A DNA stretch of 64,000 bases from G963675935 sp963823895 (lineage in GTDB: Bacteria; Planctomycetota; Planctomycetia; Pirellulales; Thermoguttaceae), in the NCBI GenBank assembly GCA_963823895.1, contig CAWGNG010000035.1, forward strand, positions 1 to 64,000, read 5' to 3'. Made by a program: the position numbers and the translations under genes. Shown in pieces: positions 41,274-51,091 of this stretch. The notes beneath the pieces were generated by a model. The model searched no databases and was not told the origin of the DNA. It saw only the letters and a program-made list of their open reading frames with translations. The number at the start of each line of letters is the position of its first letter. Position 1 is the first letter of the stretch.

Positions 41274-42625
41274 TTGCCGTTGCAGCCGGGCGCACAAATC
41301 CGACCATTGGCGGCCGAACTGAACCAGACGATCGAGCGCGAGAACCCGCACGTCTTTGCGATGCTCTCGGAGTTGGGCAAGAGAATCTACTTTCCCAAGG
41401 GAATCCTGCGCAGAGCGCCGAGGCGAAGGAGAAGGCGAAACGCTACGACGCCACCATCGGCATCGCCCGCGAAAACGGCAAACCGATGTTTCTGCCTTCG
41501 ATCATGCAGTATTTCAACGACCTCAGCCCGGCCGAGGCTTTGACCTACGCCCCGGCGACCGGCAGGCCCGATCTACGGAAGAAATGGCGCGAGGAACTGC
41601 TGCGGAAGAATCCGAGCTTGGCCGGCAAGAGCTTTTCGACGCCGATCGTCACCTGCGGCGTCACCCACGCCCTGAGCCTGGTCGCCGATCTGTTCGTCGA
41701 CAAGGGCGACATACTGCTGCTGCCCGATAAGTATTGGGAGAACTACGAATTGCTCTTCGGCGTGCGTCACCAGGCGCAGATCGGGCTCTATCCGTTCTTC
41801 GACGCGGCGGGCGGGTTCAATGTCGAGGCGCTCCGCCAGGCGTTGGCCGCTCGCCCCACCAGCGGGAAGACCGTGTTGCTGCTGAACTTCCCCAACAATC
41901 CGACCGGCTACTCCGCAACCGATTCGGAGCTCGACCAGATCGCGGCTGCACTGACGGAAGCCGCCGATGCCGGCCGCGACCTGGTTGTCGTGACCGACGA
42001 CGCCTATTTCGGGCTGTTCTACGGCGATGGCGTCGCCCATGAGTCGCTTTTCGCTCGATTGGCCGGCGCCCACGAGCGGCTCTTGGCGGTGAAAGTCGAT
42101 GGGCCGACCAAGGAGCAGTTTGTTTGGGGATTCCGCATGGGCATGTTGACGTTCGGCTCGCGCGCCCTCGACAGCAGCGAATCGCTCTACCAGGCCCTCG
42201 AAAAGAAGACGGCCGGCGCGATCCGCAGCGCGATCTCGAATTGCTCGCACATCGCCCAATCCGTCTTGGCCAAGGCCTTGGCCAACCCCGCGTTGCCCGA
42301 AGAACAACAACAGAAAAGAAGCGTGCTCGAAGCCCGTGCGGAGCGAGTTCACGCCATCCTCGCTTCGCCGAAATTCGCCGATCTCTGGGAGCCATACCCC
42401 TTCAACGCCGGTTACTTCATGTGCGTAAAGCTCAAGGGCATCGACGCCGAGACCTTCCGCAAGCACTTGTTGGAAAAATACGGCGTGGGCGTGATCGCCG
42501 ACGGCGACCGCGATATCCGCATCGCCTTCTCCTCGGTCGATGAAGACCAGTTGGAGGACCTGTACACGATGCTAGCCGCGGCCGCCAGCGAATTGCTCAA
42601 TGCCCAAGGGGCGGCGAAGTCCTGA
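41274..42625 (+). CDS. PLP-dependent class I/II aminotransferase (one-base frameshift)
   Basis: Its N-terminus (PLAAELNQTIERENPHVFAM and SELGKRIYFPKGI) is read in the PEPCK frame; a one-base break near 41411 (missing base after GGAATCCTG) moves the rest into the next frame: KAKRYDATIGIARENGKPMF, VTCGVTHALSLVADLF and LLNFPNNPTGYSATDS with the PLP-contact Asn, then VVVTDDAYFGLFYGD and the lysine region KVDGPTKEQFVWGFRMGM that forms the Schiff base. It belongs to the aspartate-aminotransferase fold. The substrate is not clear; a keto acid linked to PEPCK metabolism is likely. Confidence 0.82.
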
Positions 42626-42743
42626 CGTCCCGGCAAGTCTAGAGTGAGGGGCGGCAGCGTTGGCTTGCCTACTCGTGCTTCCGCCACCGCTGGACAAATC
42701 AAGAGCGCGATCCGAAGGCAGCGTCCCCTTGTCGTTGACCACG

Positions 42744-43169
42744 TTATGTCATCGTCGATGCAAACACCACGAGATAACAACTCCGCCCGTTGTCCCGCCC
42801 AACGCCTTCGATCGGCAGGTCTATACGTATGATCTCCTCTCCGTCCATCACTATCGGCGGCTCGCACGTGTCAACCTTGAACTCGCTGTGGCCCGCCATC
42901 AGTGCATGTAGTTTCTCCTCAAGGCTCGACACTGTCAGCGGCGGGCGCGTGGGATCCCTGATCAGCAACACCTCCTCAGACTCGTTGTCGATCTCCACGG
43001 CTGTGACACCCTCTCGGGCGCCGACGTCTTGTTCTTGCCACTCACCAGACGGCGACTTGCGGTAGGCGGCGAACATGACGGGCCACTCGGTAGCGCCCGC
43101 ACAATCTTCGCGTATCATCTCAACAAGGCGCTGGAGCTTCATCTGTGCACTGGTGCCAAACTGACTCAC
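42744..43169 (-). CDS. hypothetical protein, 141 residues
   Basis: MSQFGTSAQMKLQRLVEMIR is followed by an alternating beta pattern (VEIDNESEEVLLIRDPTRP, VDTCEPPIVMDGEEIIRIDL) and a cysteine near the end. I do not recognise a family. Its composition fits the neighbours, so it is likely real. The start could be ATG 43169 or 43142. Confidence 0.5.
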   Translation of the reverse strand: MSQFGTSAQMKLQRLVEMIREDCAGATEWPVMFAAYRKSPSGEWQEQDVGAREGVTAVEIDNESEEVLLIRDPTRPPLTVSSLEEKLHALMAGHSEFKVDTCEPPIVMDGEEIIRIDLPIEGVGRDNGRSCYLVVFASTMT

Positions 43170-43380
43170 TGATTCAGTTTCTATTCCCGGAATTGTAGGT
43201 GGCCGATGATTTCACCACAAGTGGGGGCAACCGGCGATTTTGCTCGTCTGCTTCCCGCTATGGCCGCAAACTCTGTGTATTCGGCATATTCGGCTGAAGG
43301 TTTCCCCCTTCGCCGCTCGATGTGAATATCACGCTCGGTATTGCGCTCGTTCTCGGCCAGTTACGGCGATTGGAAGCCCC

Positions 43381-43734
43381 ATGAAAGCCATGAGCCTATC
43401 AAATTCGTGGTGTACGCTGCTGTTTCCTTGGTTGCGGGCTCGCTTGGTCGAGCAAGCGGGCGGCGAAGTCGCCAGAGAATGTCGAGGGGAACTATGGCAG
43501 CGCGTCCACCGGCAAGTTGCCAGCATGAGCGTCCCGGAAATCAGGGGGTACGTTAGGGCTCATGCGGCCAGCATCGCGGCTGTTCAAGTGGAAGCGGTGC
43601 TCAGCCGCCGCTCTCTTAAGCCCTCGTTGGGAACCCGCGTGCTGGCCTCTGGAATCGATCAACTCGTGAGCATGACCGTCCGCAACGCGCTCATCGGGGA
43701 ACTGCCGGCCGAAGTCAGACCGCTGGCGGCCTGA
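43381..43734 (+). CDS. hypothetical protein, 117 residues
   Basis: MKAMSLSNSWCTLLFPWLRA then a helical basic region RVHRQVASMSVPEIRGYVRA. The C-terminal half has LGTRVLASGIDQLVSMTVRN. The function is unknown. The longer frame from 43240 has no better start. It is followed by two palindromic repeats. Confidence 0.5.
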   Translation: MKAMSLSNSWCTLLFPWLRARLVEQAGGEVARECRGELWQRVHRQVASMSVPEIRGYVRAHAASIAAVQVEAVLSRRSLKPSLGTRVLASGIDQLVSMTVRNALIGELPAEVRPLAA

Positions 43735-43777
43735 TGCCTCTCGGTTCATAGTGTAGTGTCTCGCGAATAACATCCTG

Positions 43778-43912
43778 ATGGGTTTTGACAGCCAAGACCG
43801 GTAGTTAATTCAATCGCTGTAGGGAACGGGCTCCGTCCCGTTCCGCCGCCCGGAACGCCACGGAGGGCGTTCCCTACAGACACATTACCGGTTTTGTTTG
43901 TCAAAACCCATT
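43778..43912. repeat. nested palindromic element (ATGGGTTTTGACA ... TGTCAAAACCCAT)
   Basis: Outer arms ATGGGTTTTGACA and TGTCAAAACCCAT, an inner pair ACCGGTAG/TTACCGGT, and an inner GTAGGGAACGGGCTCCGTCC palindrome with CGGAGGGCGTTCCCTAC. It looks like a small non-coding mobile palindrome. TGTAGTGTCTCGCG at 43752 resembles the end of the MITE at 23144. Confidence 0.65.
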
Positions 43913-43950
43913 AGGGAACGGACTCCGTGCCGTTCCGATCATCGCTGGCC

Positions 43951-43999
43951 GGGGTGGCAGTGCAACTGCCACCCCAACGCTCCACTGCCACCCCAACGA
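43951..43999. repeat. GGGGTGGCAGT-family palindrome
   Basis: GGGGTGGCAGTGC and GCAACTGCCACCCC form a palindrome, followed by a half-copy CCACTGCCACCCCAAC. It is in the same family as 20119-20149 and lies just upstream of the phosphofructokinase gene. Confidence 0.7.
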
Positions 44000-44082
44000 C
44001 CCGCCGCCCGCAGCCGCAAGTTCTTGTCGGCTCTTCCTGTTGGCGATACAATCATGCCTCTGCCCCCGCTGCGGAAAGTGCC

Positions 44083-45375
44083 ATGAAAATCGTTCGAAAC
44101 CTCGTCGTTGCCCAAAGCGGCGGCCCGACCCCGGTTATTAACAGCAGCCTACGTGGTATCATCGAGGGTGCCTCCCATTTCCCCTCAATCGGAACCGTCT
44201 ACGGCGCCCGCCACGGCATCGAGGGGGTTCTTAAGGAGGAGCTGCTCGACCTTTCCGCCCAACCGCCCGAGGAGGTGGCGCTGTTGCGCTACACGCCGGC
44301 GGCCGGCTCGATCGGCACGTGCCGCTATAAGCTGCGGCCCGCTCAAACGGAGGATTTCGATCGGGTGCTCGAGGTATTCCGTGCGCACGATGTCGGCTAC
44401 CTGCTCTACATCGGCGGCAACGATTCGATGGACACCGCCGACAAGATCGCCCGGCTTGCCCACGAGCGCGGATTGGACCTCACGGCGGTCGGCGTGCCGA
44501 AGACGATCGACAACGACGCAGGCGACAGCGAGTTCCGGCTGATCGACCACACGCCCGGCTACGGCTCGGTCGCCCGCTACTGGATGCACAAGGTGCAAGA
44601 GGCCAACGAGGAGAACGCCGGTTCTTGCCCGGCCGATCCGGTGCTGGTGATGCAGGCGATGGGCCGCAAGATCGGATTTATTCCCGCCGCGGCCCGATTG
44701 GCCGACCCCGGCCGCGAAATGCCGCTGCTGATTTACTTGGCTGAGAGCGCCTGCACGTTGGCCCAACTGGCCGATCAAGTTGCCGACCTTTTGCGAAGCC
44801 GCGGCCGCGCGATCGTCGTAATTAGCGAGGGGTTCGACGTCGGCGACTTGGGCAACGTGGCAGATTCCTTCGGCCACACTTCGTTCGGCTCGACCAAGTT
44901 GAGCGTGGCCCAGGCGGTGGTGAATTATCTGAACCAAGTCGGCCTGCCCTGCAAAGGCGCCGCCCGCGGAAACGTCCCCGGCACCGACCAACGCCATTCG
45001 ATGGCCTATGCGTCGGCGGTTGATCTCGACGAAGCCTATCGCGTCGGAAAGAAAGCCGTCGAGCTGGCCGCCGGCGGCCAGAGAGGTTTCATGGCCACGA
45101 TTCTCCGCGATCCCGGCCCGATTTACTCCGTTCGCTACGAAAGAGTCCCATTGGCCGAAGTGGCCAACAGCGAGCGGTCTTTCCCAAAACACTGGATTGC
45201 TCCGAGCGGCTGCGACGTGAGCGACGACTTCGTCCGCTACGCCAAACCGCTCGTGGGCAGCGAGATGATTACCCTGCCGACCATCGACGGGCGGCAGCGC
45301 ATGACCCGTTTCCAGCCGATTTTCGCCGAGCAGAAGCTGCCGAAATACGTTCCGCAAGCAGATCGAGCAACATGA
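44083..45375 (+). CDS. pfp: 6-phosphofructokinase, probably PPi-dependent
   Basis: A 430-residue PFK. The N-terminus NLVVAQSGGPTPVINSSLRG is the nucleotide/phosphate loop; YIGGNDSMDTADKIA holds the GGNDS motif with Asp instead of the Gly found in ATP-dependent PFK (GGNGS), which points to pyrophosphate as phosphate donor; VPKTIDNDAGDSEFRLID carries the PKTIDND catalytic block. Later FIPAAARL and the substrate-binding MGRK are seen. The ATG at 44083 follows GAAAGTGCC; the longer frame covers a repeat. It is coupled by ATGA to the HAD gene. PPi use is inferred. Confidence 0.88.
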   Translation: MKIVRNLVVAQSGGPTPVINSSLRGIIEGASHFPSIGTVYGARHGIEGVLKEELLDLSAQPPEEVALLRYTPAAGSIGTCRYKLRPAQTEDFDRVLEVFRAHDVGYLLYIGGNDSMDTADKIARLAHERGLDLTAVGVPKTIDNDAGDSEFRLIDHTPGYGSVARYWMHKVQEANEENAGSCPADPVLVMQAMGRKIGFIPAAARLADPGREMPLLIYLAESACTLAQLADQVADLLRSRGRAIVVISEGFDVGDLGNVADSFGHTSFGSTKLSVAQAVVNYLNQVGLPCKGAARGNVPGTDQRHSMAYASAVDLDEAYRVGKKAVELAAGGQRGFMATILRDPGPIYSVRYERVPLAEVANSERSFPKHWIAPSGCDVSDDFVRYAKPLVGSEMITLPTIDGRQRMTRFQPIFAEQKLPKYVPQADRAT

Positions 45376-46241
45376 CCGACTTCACACCCAAGCACGCCTA
45401 CCTGGTTGGCATCGACTCCGACGGCTGCGCGTTCGACACGATGGAACTGAAGCACAAGGAATGCTTCATTCCGAACACGATCCACTACTGGGGATTGCAG
45501 GGCGTGAGCAAGTACGCCCGCGAGGCGGCCGAGTTCGTGAATCTCTACTCGAAGAGCCGGGGAGTCAACCGCTTTCCCGCCCTGGTCGAGGCGCTAGAAT
45601 GGACTAACCGCCGGCCGGAGGTCAAGGCCCGCGGCATTCATGTGAAAATCCCGCAATCGCTATTGGATTGGATGCGGCGGGAAACGAGGCTCGGCAATCC
45701 GGCGTTGGAAAGAGAAGTAGAACGAACGGGCGATCCGCACTTGAAGCATACTTTGGAGTGGTCGAAGGCGATAAACCATGCAATCGGGAGCATGGTCCGC
45801 GCCGTGCCGCCGTTTCCGCTGGTCCGCGAGTGTCTCGAACGCCTCAGCCCCCAGGCCGACATCCTCGTCGTTTCCGCCACACCGCACGAAGCCTTGCTGC
45901 GCGAATGGGAGGAGCACGATTTGGCCAAGTACACCGTGGCGATTTGCGGCCAAGAGATTGGTACGAAGCAGGAGTCGCTCGAAGCCGCGGCGAAATATCC
46001 GCCCGATCATACGCTCATGATCGGCGACGCCCCCGGCGACCACAAAGCGGCAGTGGCCAACCACGCATTGTTTTTTCCGATCAATCCCGGCATGGAAGAG
46101 GAGAGTTGGCGTCGTTTTCACGAAGAGGGCATCGACCGTTTCTTGGCCGGCGCGTTCGCCGGCGAGTATCAGGCCGAGTTATTGGCCGAGTTCGACCGTT
46201 ATCTGCCGGCGCAGCCGCCGTGGGCCGTGGATGAGGGATGA
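45372..46241 (+). CDS. HAD family hydrolase
   Basis: A 289-residue protein with HAD motif I in YLVGIDSDGCAFDTMELKH (DxD nucleophile), a cap region of about 110 residues, motif II in ILVVSATPHEALL, and motif III/IV in HTLMIGDAPGDHKAAVANHA (GDxxxD). The ATG overlaps the phosphofructokinase stop by four bases. HAD phosphatases often remove phosphate from sugar or phosphoglycolate; this one may clean up a metabolite of the neighbouring pathway. Confidence 0.85.
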   Translation: MTDFTPKHAYLVGIDSDGCAFDTMELKHKECFIPNTIHYWGLQGVSKYAREAAEFVNLYSKSRGVNRFPALVEALEWTNRRPEVKARGIHVKIPQSLLDWMRRETRLGNPALEREVERTGDPHLKHTLEWSKAINHAIGSMVRAVPPFPLVRECLERLSPQADILVVSATPHEALLREWEEHDLAKYTVAICGQEIGTKQESLEAAAKYPPDHTLMIGDAPGDHKAAVANHALFFPINPGMEEESWRRFHEEGIDRFLAGAFAGEYQAELLAEFDRYLPAQPPWAVDEG

Positions 46242-46337
46242 ACGATGAGGGATGAATGATAAATGATGAGTGACGAATGGTGCCGTGAACCGGGCGTATG
46301 GCCACAATTCACTGTCCACTAACCACTAGCCGCTACC

Positions 46338-47780
46338 ATGACCTCAAATTGCGACATCGGACTAATCGGCCTGGCCGTGATGGGCGAAAATCTGGCTCTG
46401 AATATCGAGAGCCGGGGATTTCGCATCGCTGTGTACAACCGCACCGTCAGCAAGGTTGACGAACTGCTGGCGGGCCGGGCCAAGGGCAAAAACTTCGTCG
46501 GCTGCCACTCGCTGGAAGAACTGGTCGGCAGCCTGGCGTCGCCGCGAAAGGTGATGCTGATGGTCAAGGCCGGGCCGGCCGTGGATGAGTTCATCGAGAA
46601 ACTCATCCCGCTGCTAAAGCCCGGCGACGTGATTATCGACGGCGGCAATACGCTTTTTAGCGAAACCGAACGCCGCACGAAATACGTCGAATCGAAAGGG
46701 CTGCTCTACATCGGCACCGGAGTGTCCGGCGGCGAAGAGGGGGCACTGAAGGGCCCGAGCATGATGCCGGGCGGAAGCAACGCGGCGTGGCCGCTGGTCA
46801 AGCCGATCTTCCAGGCGATCGCCGCCAAGGTCGGCCCGAACGGCGACGTGCCCTGCTGCGAATGGGTCGGCCCGCGCGGGGCGGGGCATTACGTGAAAAT
46901 GGTCCACAACGGCATCGAATACGGCGACATGCAGTTGATCTGCGAGGCCTATTGGATGCTCAAACAGGCCGTCGGACTGGCGAACGACGAACTGTACGAC
47001 GTTTTTCAGCAGTGGTACGAAGGGGACCTGAACAGCTACCTGATCGAGATCACCCGCAACATCTTCAGCGTCCGCGACCCCGAGACCGGCGGGTATCTGG
47101 TCGATATGGTTCTCGATACGGCCGGGGCGAAGGGGACGGGCAAGTGGATGAGCCAGTTGGCGCTCGATCTGGGCGTGCCGAGCACGCTGGTGACCGAAGC
47201 GGTCTATGCCCGCTGCCTCTCGGCGATGAAGGACGCCCGCGTGCGGGCGAGCAAATTGCTCAAGGGGCCCACGGGCAAGTTCCGCGGTGATCGGGCGAAG
47301 TTCATCGAGCAGATCCGTCAAGCCCTCTACGCCGCGAAGATTTGCAGCTACGCCCAGGGCTACGTGCAGATGCAGGCGGCGGCGAAGGAATACGACTGGC
47401 CGTTGAACTTCGGCCAGATCGCGCTCTTGTGGCGCGGCGGTTGCATCATCCGCGCGGTCTTCCTCGAACGGATCAAGGAGGCGTTCGACGCGAAGACGCC
47501 GCCGGAGAATCTGCTGTTGGCCCCGTACTTCGAGACCGCCGTGCGCAAGTCGCAGACCGCGTGGCGCAACGTGGTGACGACTGCCGTTCGCTTGGGCATT
47601 CCCACGCCCGCCCTTTCCGCGGCGCTGGCCTATTACGACGGCTACCGTTCCGAGCGCCTGCCGGCGAACCTGTTGCAAGCCCAGCGGGATTACTTCGGCG
47701 CCCACACGTATAACCGCATCGACAAAGAGGGTGTTTTCCATAGCGATTGGATTCGGCTGCGAAAAGAGCCAGGGAAATAG
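46338..47780 (+). CDS. gnd: 6-phosphogluconate dehydrogenase (decarboxylating)
   Basis: A 480-residue enzyme of full length that converts 6-phosphogluconate to ribulose 5-phosphate. The Rossmann motif IGLIGLAVMGENLALNIESR, the NADP-specific NRTVSK, and LLYIGTGVSGGEEGALKGPS with catalytic site are visible, as is HYVKMVHNGIEYGDMQLICE with the catalytic Lys and Glu; the C-terminal AHTYNRIDKEGVFHSDW is the swapped tail. Located with the SDR and zwf, so this is the oxidative pentose phosphate block. Confidence 0.96.
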   Translation: MTSNCDIGLIGLAVMGENLALNIESRGFRIAVYNRTVSKVDELLAGRAKGKNFVGCHSLEELVGSLASPRKVMLMVKAGPAVDEFIEKLIPLLKPGDVIIDGGNTLFSETERRTKYVESKGLLYIGTGVSGGEEGALKGPSMMPGGSNAAWPLVKPIFQAIAAKVGPNGDVPCCEWVGPRGAGHYVKMVHNGIEYGDMQLICEAYWMLKQAVGLANDELYDVFQQWYEGDLNSYLIEITRNIFSVRDPETGGYLVDMVLDTAGAKGTGKWMSQLALDLGVPSTLVTEAVYARCLSAMKDARVRASKLLKGPTGKFRGDRAKFIEQIRQALYAAKICSYAQGYVQMQAAAKEYDWPLNFGQIALLWRGGCIIRAVFLERIKEAFDAKTPPENLLLAPYFETAVRKSQTAWRNVVTTAVRLGIPTPALSAALAYYDGYRSERLPANLLQAQRDYFGAHTYNRIDKEGVFHSDWIRLRKEPGK

Positions 47781-47796
47781 GGACGCATCGAGGCGC

Positions 47797-47876
47797 ACCA
47801 CGGAGACGCGGAGGACACGGAGACGCACGTTCAGTCAATTTCAGTCTTCTCCGTGACCTCCGTTTCTCCGTGGTTG
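47797..47876. repeat. hairpin repeat ACCACGGAGACGCGGAGG / CCGTTTCTCCGTGGTT
   Basis: CACCACGGAGACGCGGAGGA at 47796 pairs imperfectly with the complement of CTCCGTTTCTCCGTGGTTG ending near 47877. It belongs to the same family as the large hairpin at 36076-36268. Confidence 0.55.
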
Positions 47877-47913
47877 AATCGTCGGCTTGTCAAACGCCAC
47901 TGGAGACAAAACT

Positions 47914-48696
47914 GTGTCTACGAGTTACCTTGAGAATCTGTTCGGTCTCAGCGGCCAAACGGCCGTCGTGATCGGTGGGGCGGGCGTGCTGGGCGGCGCG
48001 ATGTGCGCGGGGCTTGTCCAGGCCGGCGCTCACGTCATCGTCGCCGATCTGACGGAAGACGGCTGCAAGTCGCGGGCGCAGTCGCTCGAACAACTCGGCG
48101 GGCGAGCCGGATATTGCACCGTCAACGTCACCGCGCGCGAGTCGATCGAGAACTTGCTGGCCGAAACTCTGCGGCAAACCGGCCGGGCCGACATCCTCGT
48201 AAATGCCGCGGGCGTTAATGTTGGCAGCGCTTTTCTTGACGCCACCGAGGCCGATTGGGACCGCATCCTGGCGATCAACCTGAAGGCCGTGTTCCAGGCG
48301 TGCCAGGTTTTTGCCCGGCACATGGTTGCCGCGGGCGGCGGGTCGATCGTCAACATCGGCAGCGTCAATTCGCATCTGCCGCTGTCGCGAGTGTTTGCCT
48401 ACGCCGCATCGAAGGCGGGCGTGCTGAACCTGACGCGGAACATCGCCCACGAGTTCGGCGCCAAGGGCGTGCGGGCCAACGTGATTTGCCCGGGGTTCTT
48501 TCCCGCTGAGCAGAACCGCAAGCTCTTGGACCCCGCGCGGATCGATAACATCATGCGGCACACGCCGATGAAGCGATTCGGCGAGCCCGACGAGTTGATC
48601 GGGGCGCTGTTGCTGTTGGTTTCGCCGAAGGCCGGCAGTTTCATCACGGGCACGGCGGTCAACGTCGATGGCGGCTTTACGGCAGCGTGGTTCTGA
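47914..48696 (+). CDS. SDR family oxidoreductase (mannonate oxidoreductase-like)
   Basis: A 260-residue short-chain dehydrogenase. It has the cofactor motif VVIGGAGVLGGAMCAGL (GxxxGxG-like), NAAGVNVGSAFLD (structural NAG), the catalytic Ser in VNIGSVNSHLPLSRV and FAYAASKAGVLNLT (YxxxK). The C-terminal VNVDGGFTAAWF resembles D-mannonate and gluconate oxidoreductases. I start at GTG 47914 because GGAGA lies 8-9 bases upstream; TTG 47887 is the alternative. Placement between gnd and zwf suggests a hexonate role. Confidence 0.86.
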   Translation: MSTSYLENLFGLSGQTAVVIGGAGVLGGAMCAGLVQAGAHVIVADLTEDGCKSRAQSLEQLGGRAGYCTVNVTARESIENLLAETLRQTGRADILVNAAGVNVGSAFLDATEADWDRILAINLKAVFQACQVFARHMVAAGGGSIVNIGSVNSHLPLSRVFAYAASKAGVLNLTRNIAHEFGAKGVRANVICPGFFPAEQNRKLLDPARIDNIMRHTPMKRFGEPDELIGALLLLVSPKAGSFITGTAVNVDGGFTAAWF

Positions 48697-48708
48697 GCGA
48701 AGGTAACG

Positions 48709-48820
48709 CTTCGTTTAACCCGGAGCCAACGGCGACGGCGTTCGCAGGACCGACGATAGAATACCAGCGATCAAGCCGTAGACGGCCAAGCCGTCGCCGT
48801 TGGCTCCGGGTTAAACGAAG
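48709..48820. repeat. MITE-like element with perfect 31-bp inverted repeats
   Basis: Bases 48709-48739 (CTTCGTTTAACCCGGAGCCA... ) recur exactly as the reverse complement at 48790-48820, around a 50-base loop. It lies in the 200-base gap before zwf. I do not see a clear target duplication or gene. Confidence 0.8.
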
Positions 48821-48898
48821 GATAACGAGCGGAGCGACAGAAGCCTGTAAAATGAAACGTCCATTTGCCTCGGTGCTATAATTCCTCAGAGGAACGGC

Positions 48899-50363
48899 AT
48901 GGCTCACACAATTGTGATTTTCGGCGCGTCGGGCGACTTGACCAGCCGCAAACTGATTCCCGCTCTCTATGAACTGTACCGCAAAAAGCGGTTGCCGAAG
49001 AACACCCGCGTCGTCGGGTTCTCCCGCACCAAGTTCAGCCACGACGCTTGGCGCGACAAACTCGGCCAGACCACCGCAGCTTTCGTCGGCAATAAATTCG
49101 ACAACGTTCTCTGGCGCAAATTCGCCGCGTCGATCTTCTATCATCCGGGCGATATCGCCAACGCCGACGATTTTCCGTCGCTCCGCAACTTTTTGGCCAA
49201 CTTTGAGGGGCCGGAGGGCGCCACGCGGGTCTATTATCTCTCGACGGCGCCCGAGCACTATGCGCGGGCCATCGCGCGAGCTTGGCGCGGCGGGTTTGGC
49301 GAAGGACGACGGCGGGCCGCGCCGCGTGGTCGTCGAAAAGCCCTTCGGCACCGACCTGGCCACCGCGCGCACGCTAAACGAGCAACTGCACGAGGTTTTC
49401 GCCGAGCGGCAAATCTACCGCATCGACCATTACCTCGGTAAGGAGACGGTGCAGAACATTCTCGTGCTGCGCTTCGCCAACGCGATTTTCGAGCCGATCT
49501 GGAACCGCAACTACATCGACCACGTGCAGATCACCGCGGCCGAGGAACTGACCGTCGGCCACCGTGCGGCCTATTACGATTCGGTCGGCATTCTCCGCGA
49601 CATGTTCCAGAACCATCTGCTGCAACTGATGACGTTCACGGCGATGGAGGCACCGTCGCAATTCGAGGCCGACGCCATCCGCGACGAGAAGGTGAAGGTC
49701 TTGCGGTCGATCCGCATCATGAAACCGGAGGAGGTCTACAACGACACGATCCGCGGGCAGTATCGCAAGTATCGCGACGAGCCGGGCGTTCCGCCCGACA
49801 GCGAGGCGGCCACGTTCGGCGCGGTCAAGCTGCACATCGAGAATTGGCGGTGGCAGGGCGTTCCGTTCCTGTTGCGGAGCGGCAAGGCGATGTCGTGCCG
49901 CACGACGCAAATCGTGATCCAATTTCGCCAGGCCCCGCACATGATGTTCGAGGGTGGCCCGCGGGCGGCGTTCCAGTCGAACCGGCTGGTGATTCAGGTG
50001 CAGCCGGCCGAGGGTATCCAATTGCACTTTGAGACCAAGGTGCCCGACGCGGGGATGAAGCTCCGCATGACCGACCTGAGCTTCAATTTCCGCGACCAGT
50101 TCAGGGGCAGAATGCCCGAGGCCTACGAGCGATTGCTGTTGGACGTGATGCTGGGCGACGCAAGCCTGTTCTCCCGCGCCGACGAAGTGGAGCTTGCCTG
50201 GTCGATCATCGATCCGATCCAGCGCGGCTGGGAGCATCCCGGCTGGCCGCCGCTGGCATTGTACGAAAGCGGCGGCTGGGGTCCGCCCAATTCGATCCAT
50301 TGGATGTGCCTGCAAAACCGCGAGTGGTTCGACGCCTGCCCGGTGCTGAAGCAAGGCGACTGA
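48899..50363 (+). CDS. zwf: glucose-6-phosphate 1-dehydrogenase (one-base frameshift)
   Basis: It begins MAHTIVIFGASGDLTSRKLI with the NADP loop GASGDL. After TRVYYLSTAPEHYARAIA, a one-base break near 49273 changes the frame; the remainder has RRVVVEKPFGTDLATA, the active-site signature YRIDHYLGKETVQNILVLRF and LFSRADEVELAWSIIDPI near the C-terminus. Adding one base in GCGCGAGC restores about 488 residues. Role: NADPH-producing entry to the pentose phosphate pathway. Its Shine-Dalgarno AGAGGAAC precedes the ATG. Confidence 0.88.
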
Positions 50364-50561
50364 AGACGCGCTCGCGGAATCCACGAGTTCTCTCACAAGG
50401 CCCCGGTCTCCACCAAGATCGTCCGCGGCCGCGGCCAAAGCGTCATGGAGGCATCGCTCGACGACATGGCCTCACAGCGCGTGTACGTCAATCGCCAGGA
50501 GGACTATGCCGCGGTAGAAAACGCCTGCCGCTCGCGCCTCGGCGACGTGCCGGCCGTCTAC
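50364..50561 (+). pseudogene. C-terminal fragment resembling a RidA-type protein
   Basis: Directly after the zwf stop and in the same frame comes HEFSHKAPVSTKIVRGRG, ASLDDMASQRVYVNRQEDYA and RSRLGDVPAVYSV, which then breaks into the IS66 end. The RVYV..EDY..V...C..RLGDVPAVYSV pattern vaguely fits the YjgF/RidA superfamily. Only about 60 residues remain and there is no start, so it is a remnant truncated by the second IS66 element. Confidence 0.4.
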
Positions 50562-50647
50562 AGTGTCCTTGCGGCAAGCGTGTATGAAATGTCTTGAAGC
50601 ATTTGGTATCGTTGGCTGTCAGCAGAGACTTTTGCGGAGGACAGCCA

Positions 50648-51091
50648 ATGAATGGCAGAGAGACTCGCGACATTCCGGCCCGGCTGGAGGCACTTCGGCG
50701 TCGATTTCTGCGTTGGCGGGCGACGCATCAGGTGCGCTGACGGATTCCGGACGGGCTGTGGACCGCAGCAGCAAGAGCGGCTGTCCGGTATGGGCTCCAT
50801 CGCACTTCCAGGGTATTGCGTCTGGAGTACTACTCGCTGAAAAAGCGTGTCGAACAGCAATCCACGGTCGCCGTTGATCTGCCGAAGAATGCCTATCGAC
50901 GCCGACCACCTCTTCCTCTCGGTGCCGAGTCGGCGGCCACGTTTCTTGAACTGGCCCCTGCCAGCAACGGTTGCGAATGCACGGTGGAGTTAGAGGACGC
51001 TGCCGGGGCAAAGATGCGGGTCCATCTGAAAGGAGTCCCGACGCCCGATCTGGCGGCGCTGAGCCGGAGCTTCTGGAATCCCTCGCCATGA
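50648..51091 (+). pseudogene. tnpA: IS66 accessory gene tnpA with an in-frame stop
   Basis: It starts MNGRETRDIPARLEALRRRF, stops at TGA 50738-50740 after RWRATHQVR, and continues in the same frame as RIPDGLWTAAARAAVRYGLH and RVLRLEYYSLKKRVEQQ to the end, a known layout of the TnpA variant in such IS66 elements. Its stop overlaps the tnpB start (ATGA). Confidence 0.65.

Noticed and set aside
46614..47828. 404-residue minus-strand frame over gnd
   Set aside because: Shadow of gnd, Arg/Leu rich with no family motif.
49374..50438. 354-residue minus-strand frame over zwf
   Set aside because: Shadow of zwf with His/Arg-rich composition.
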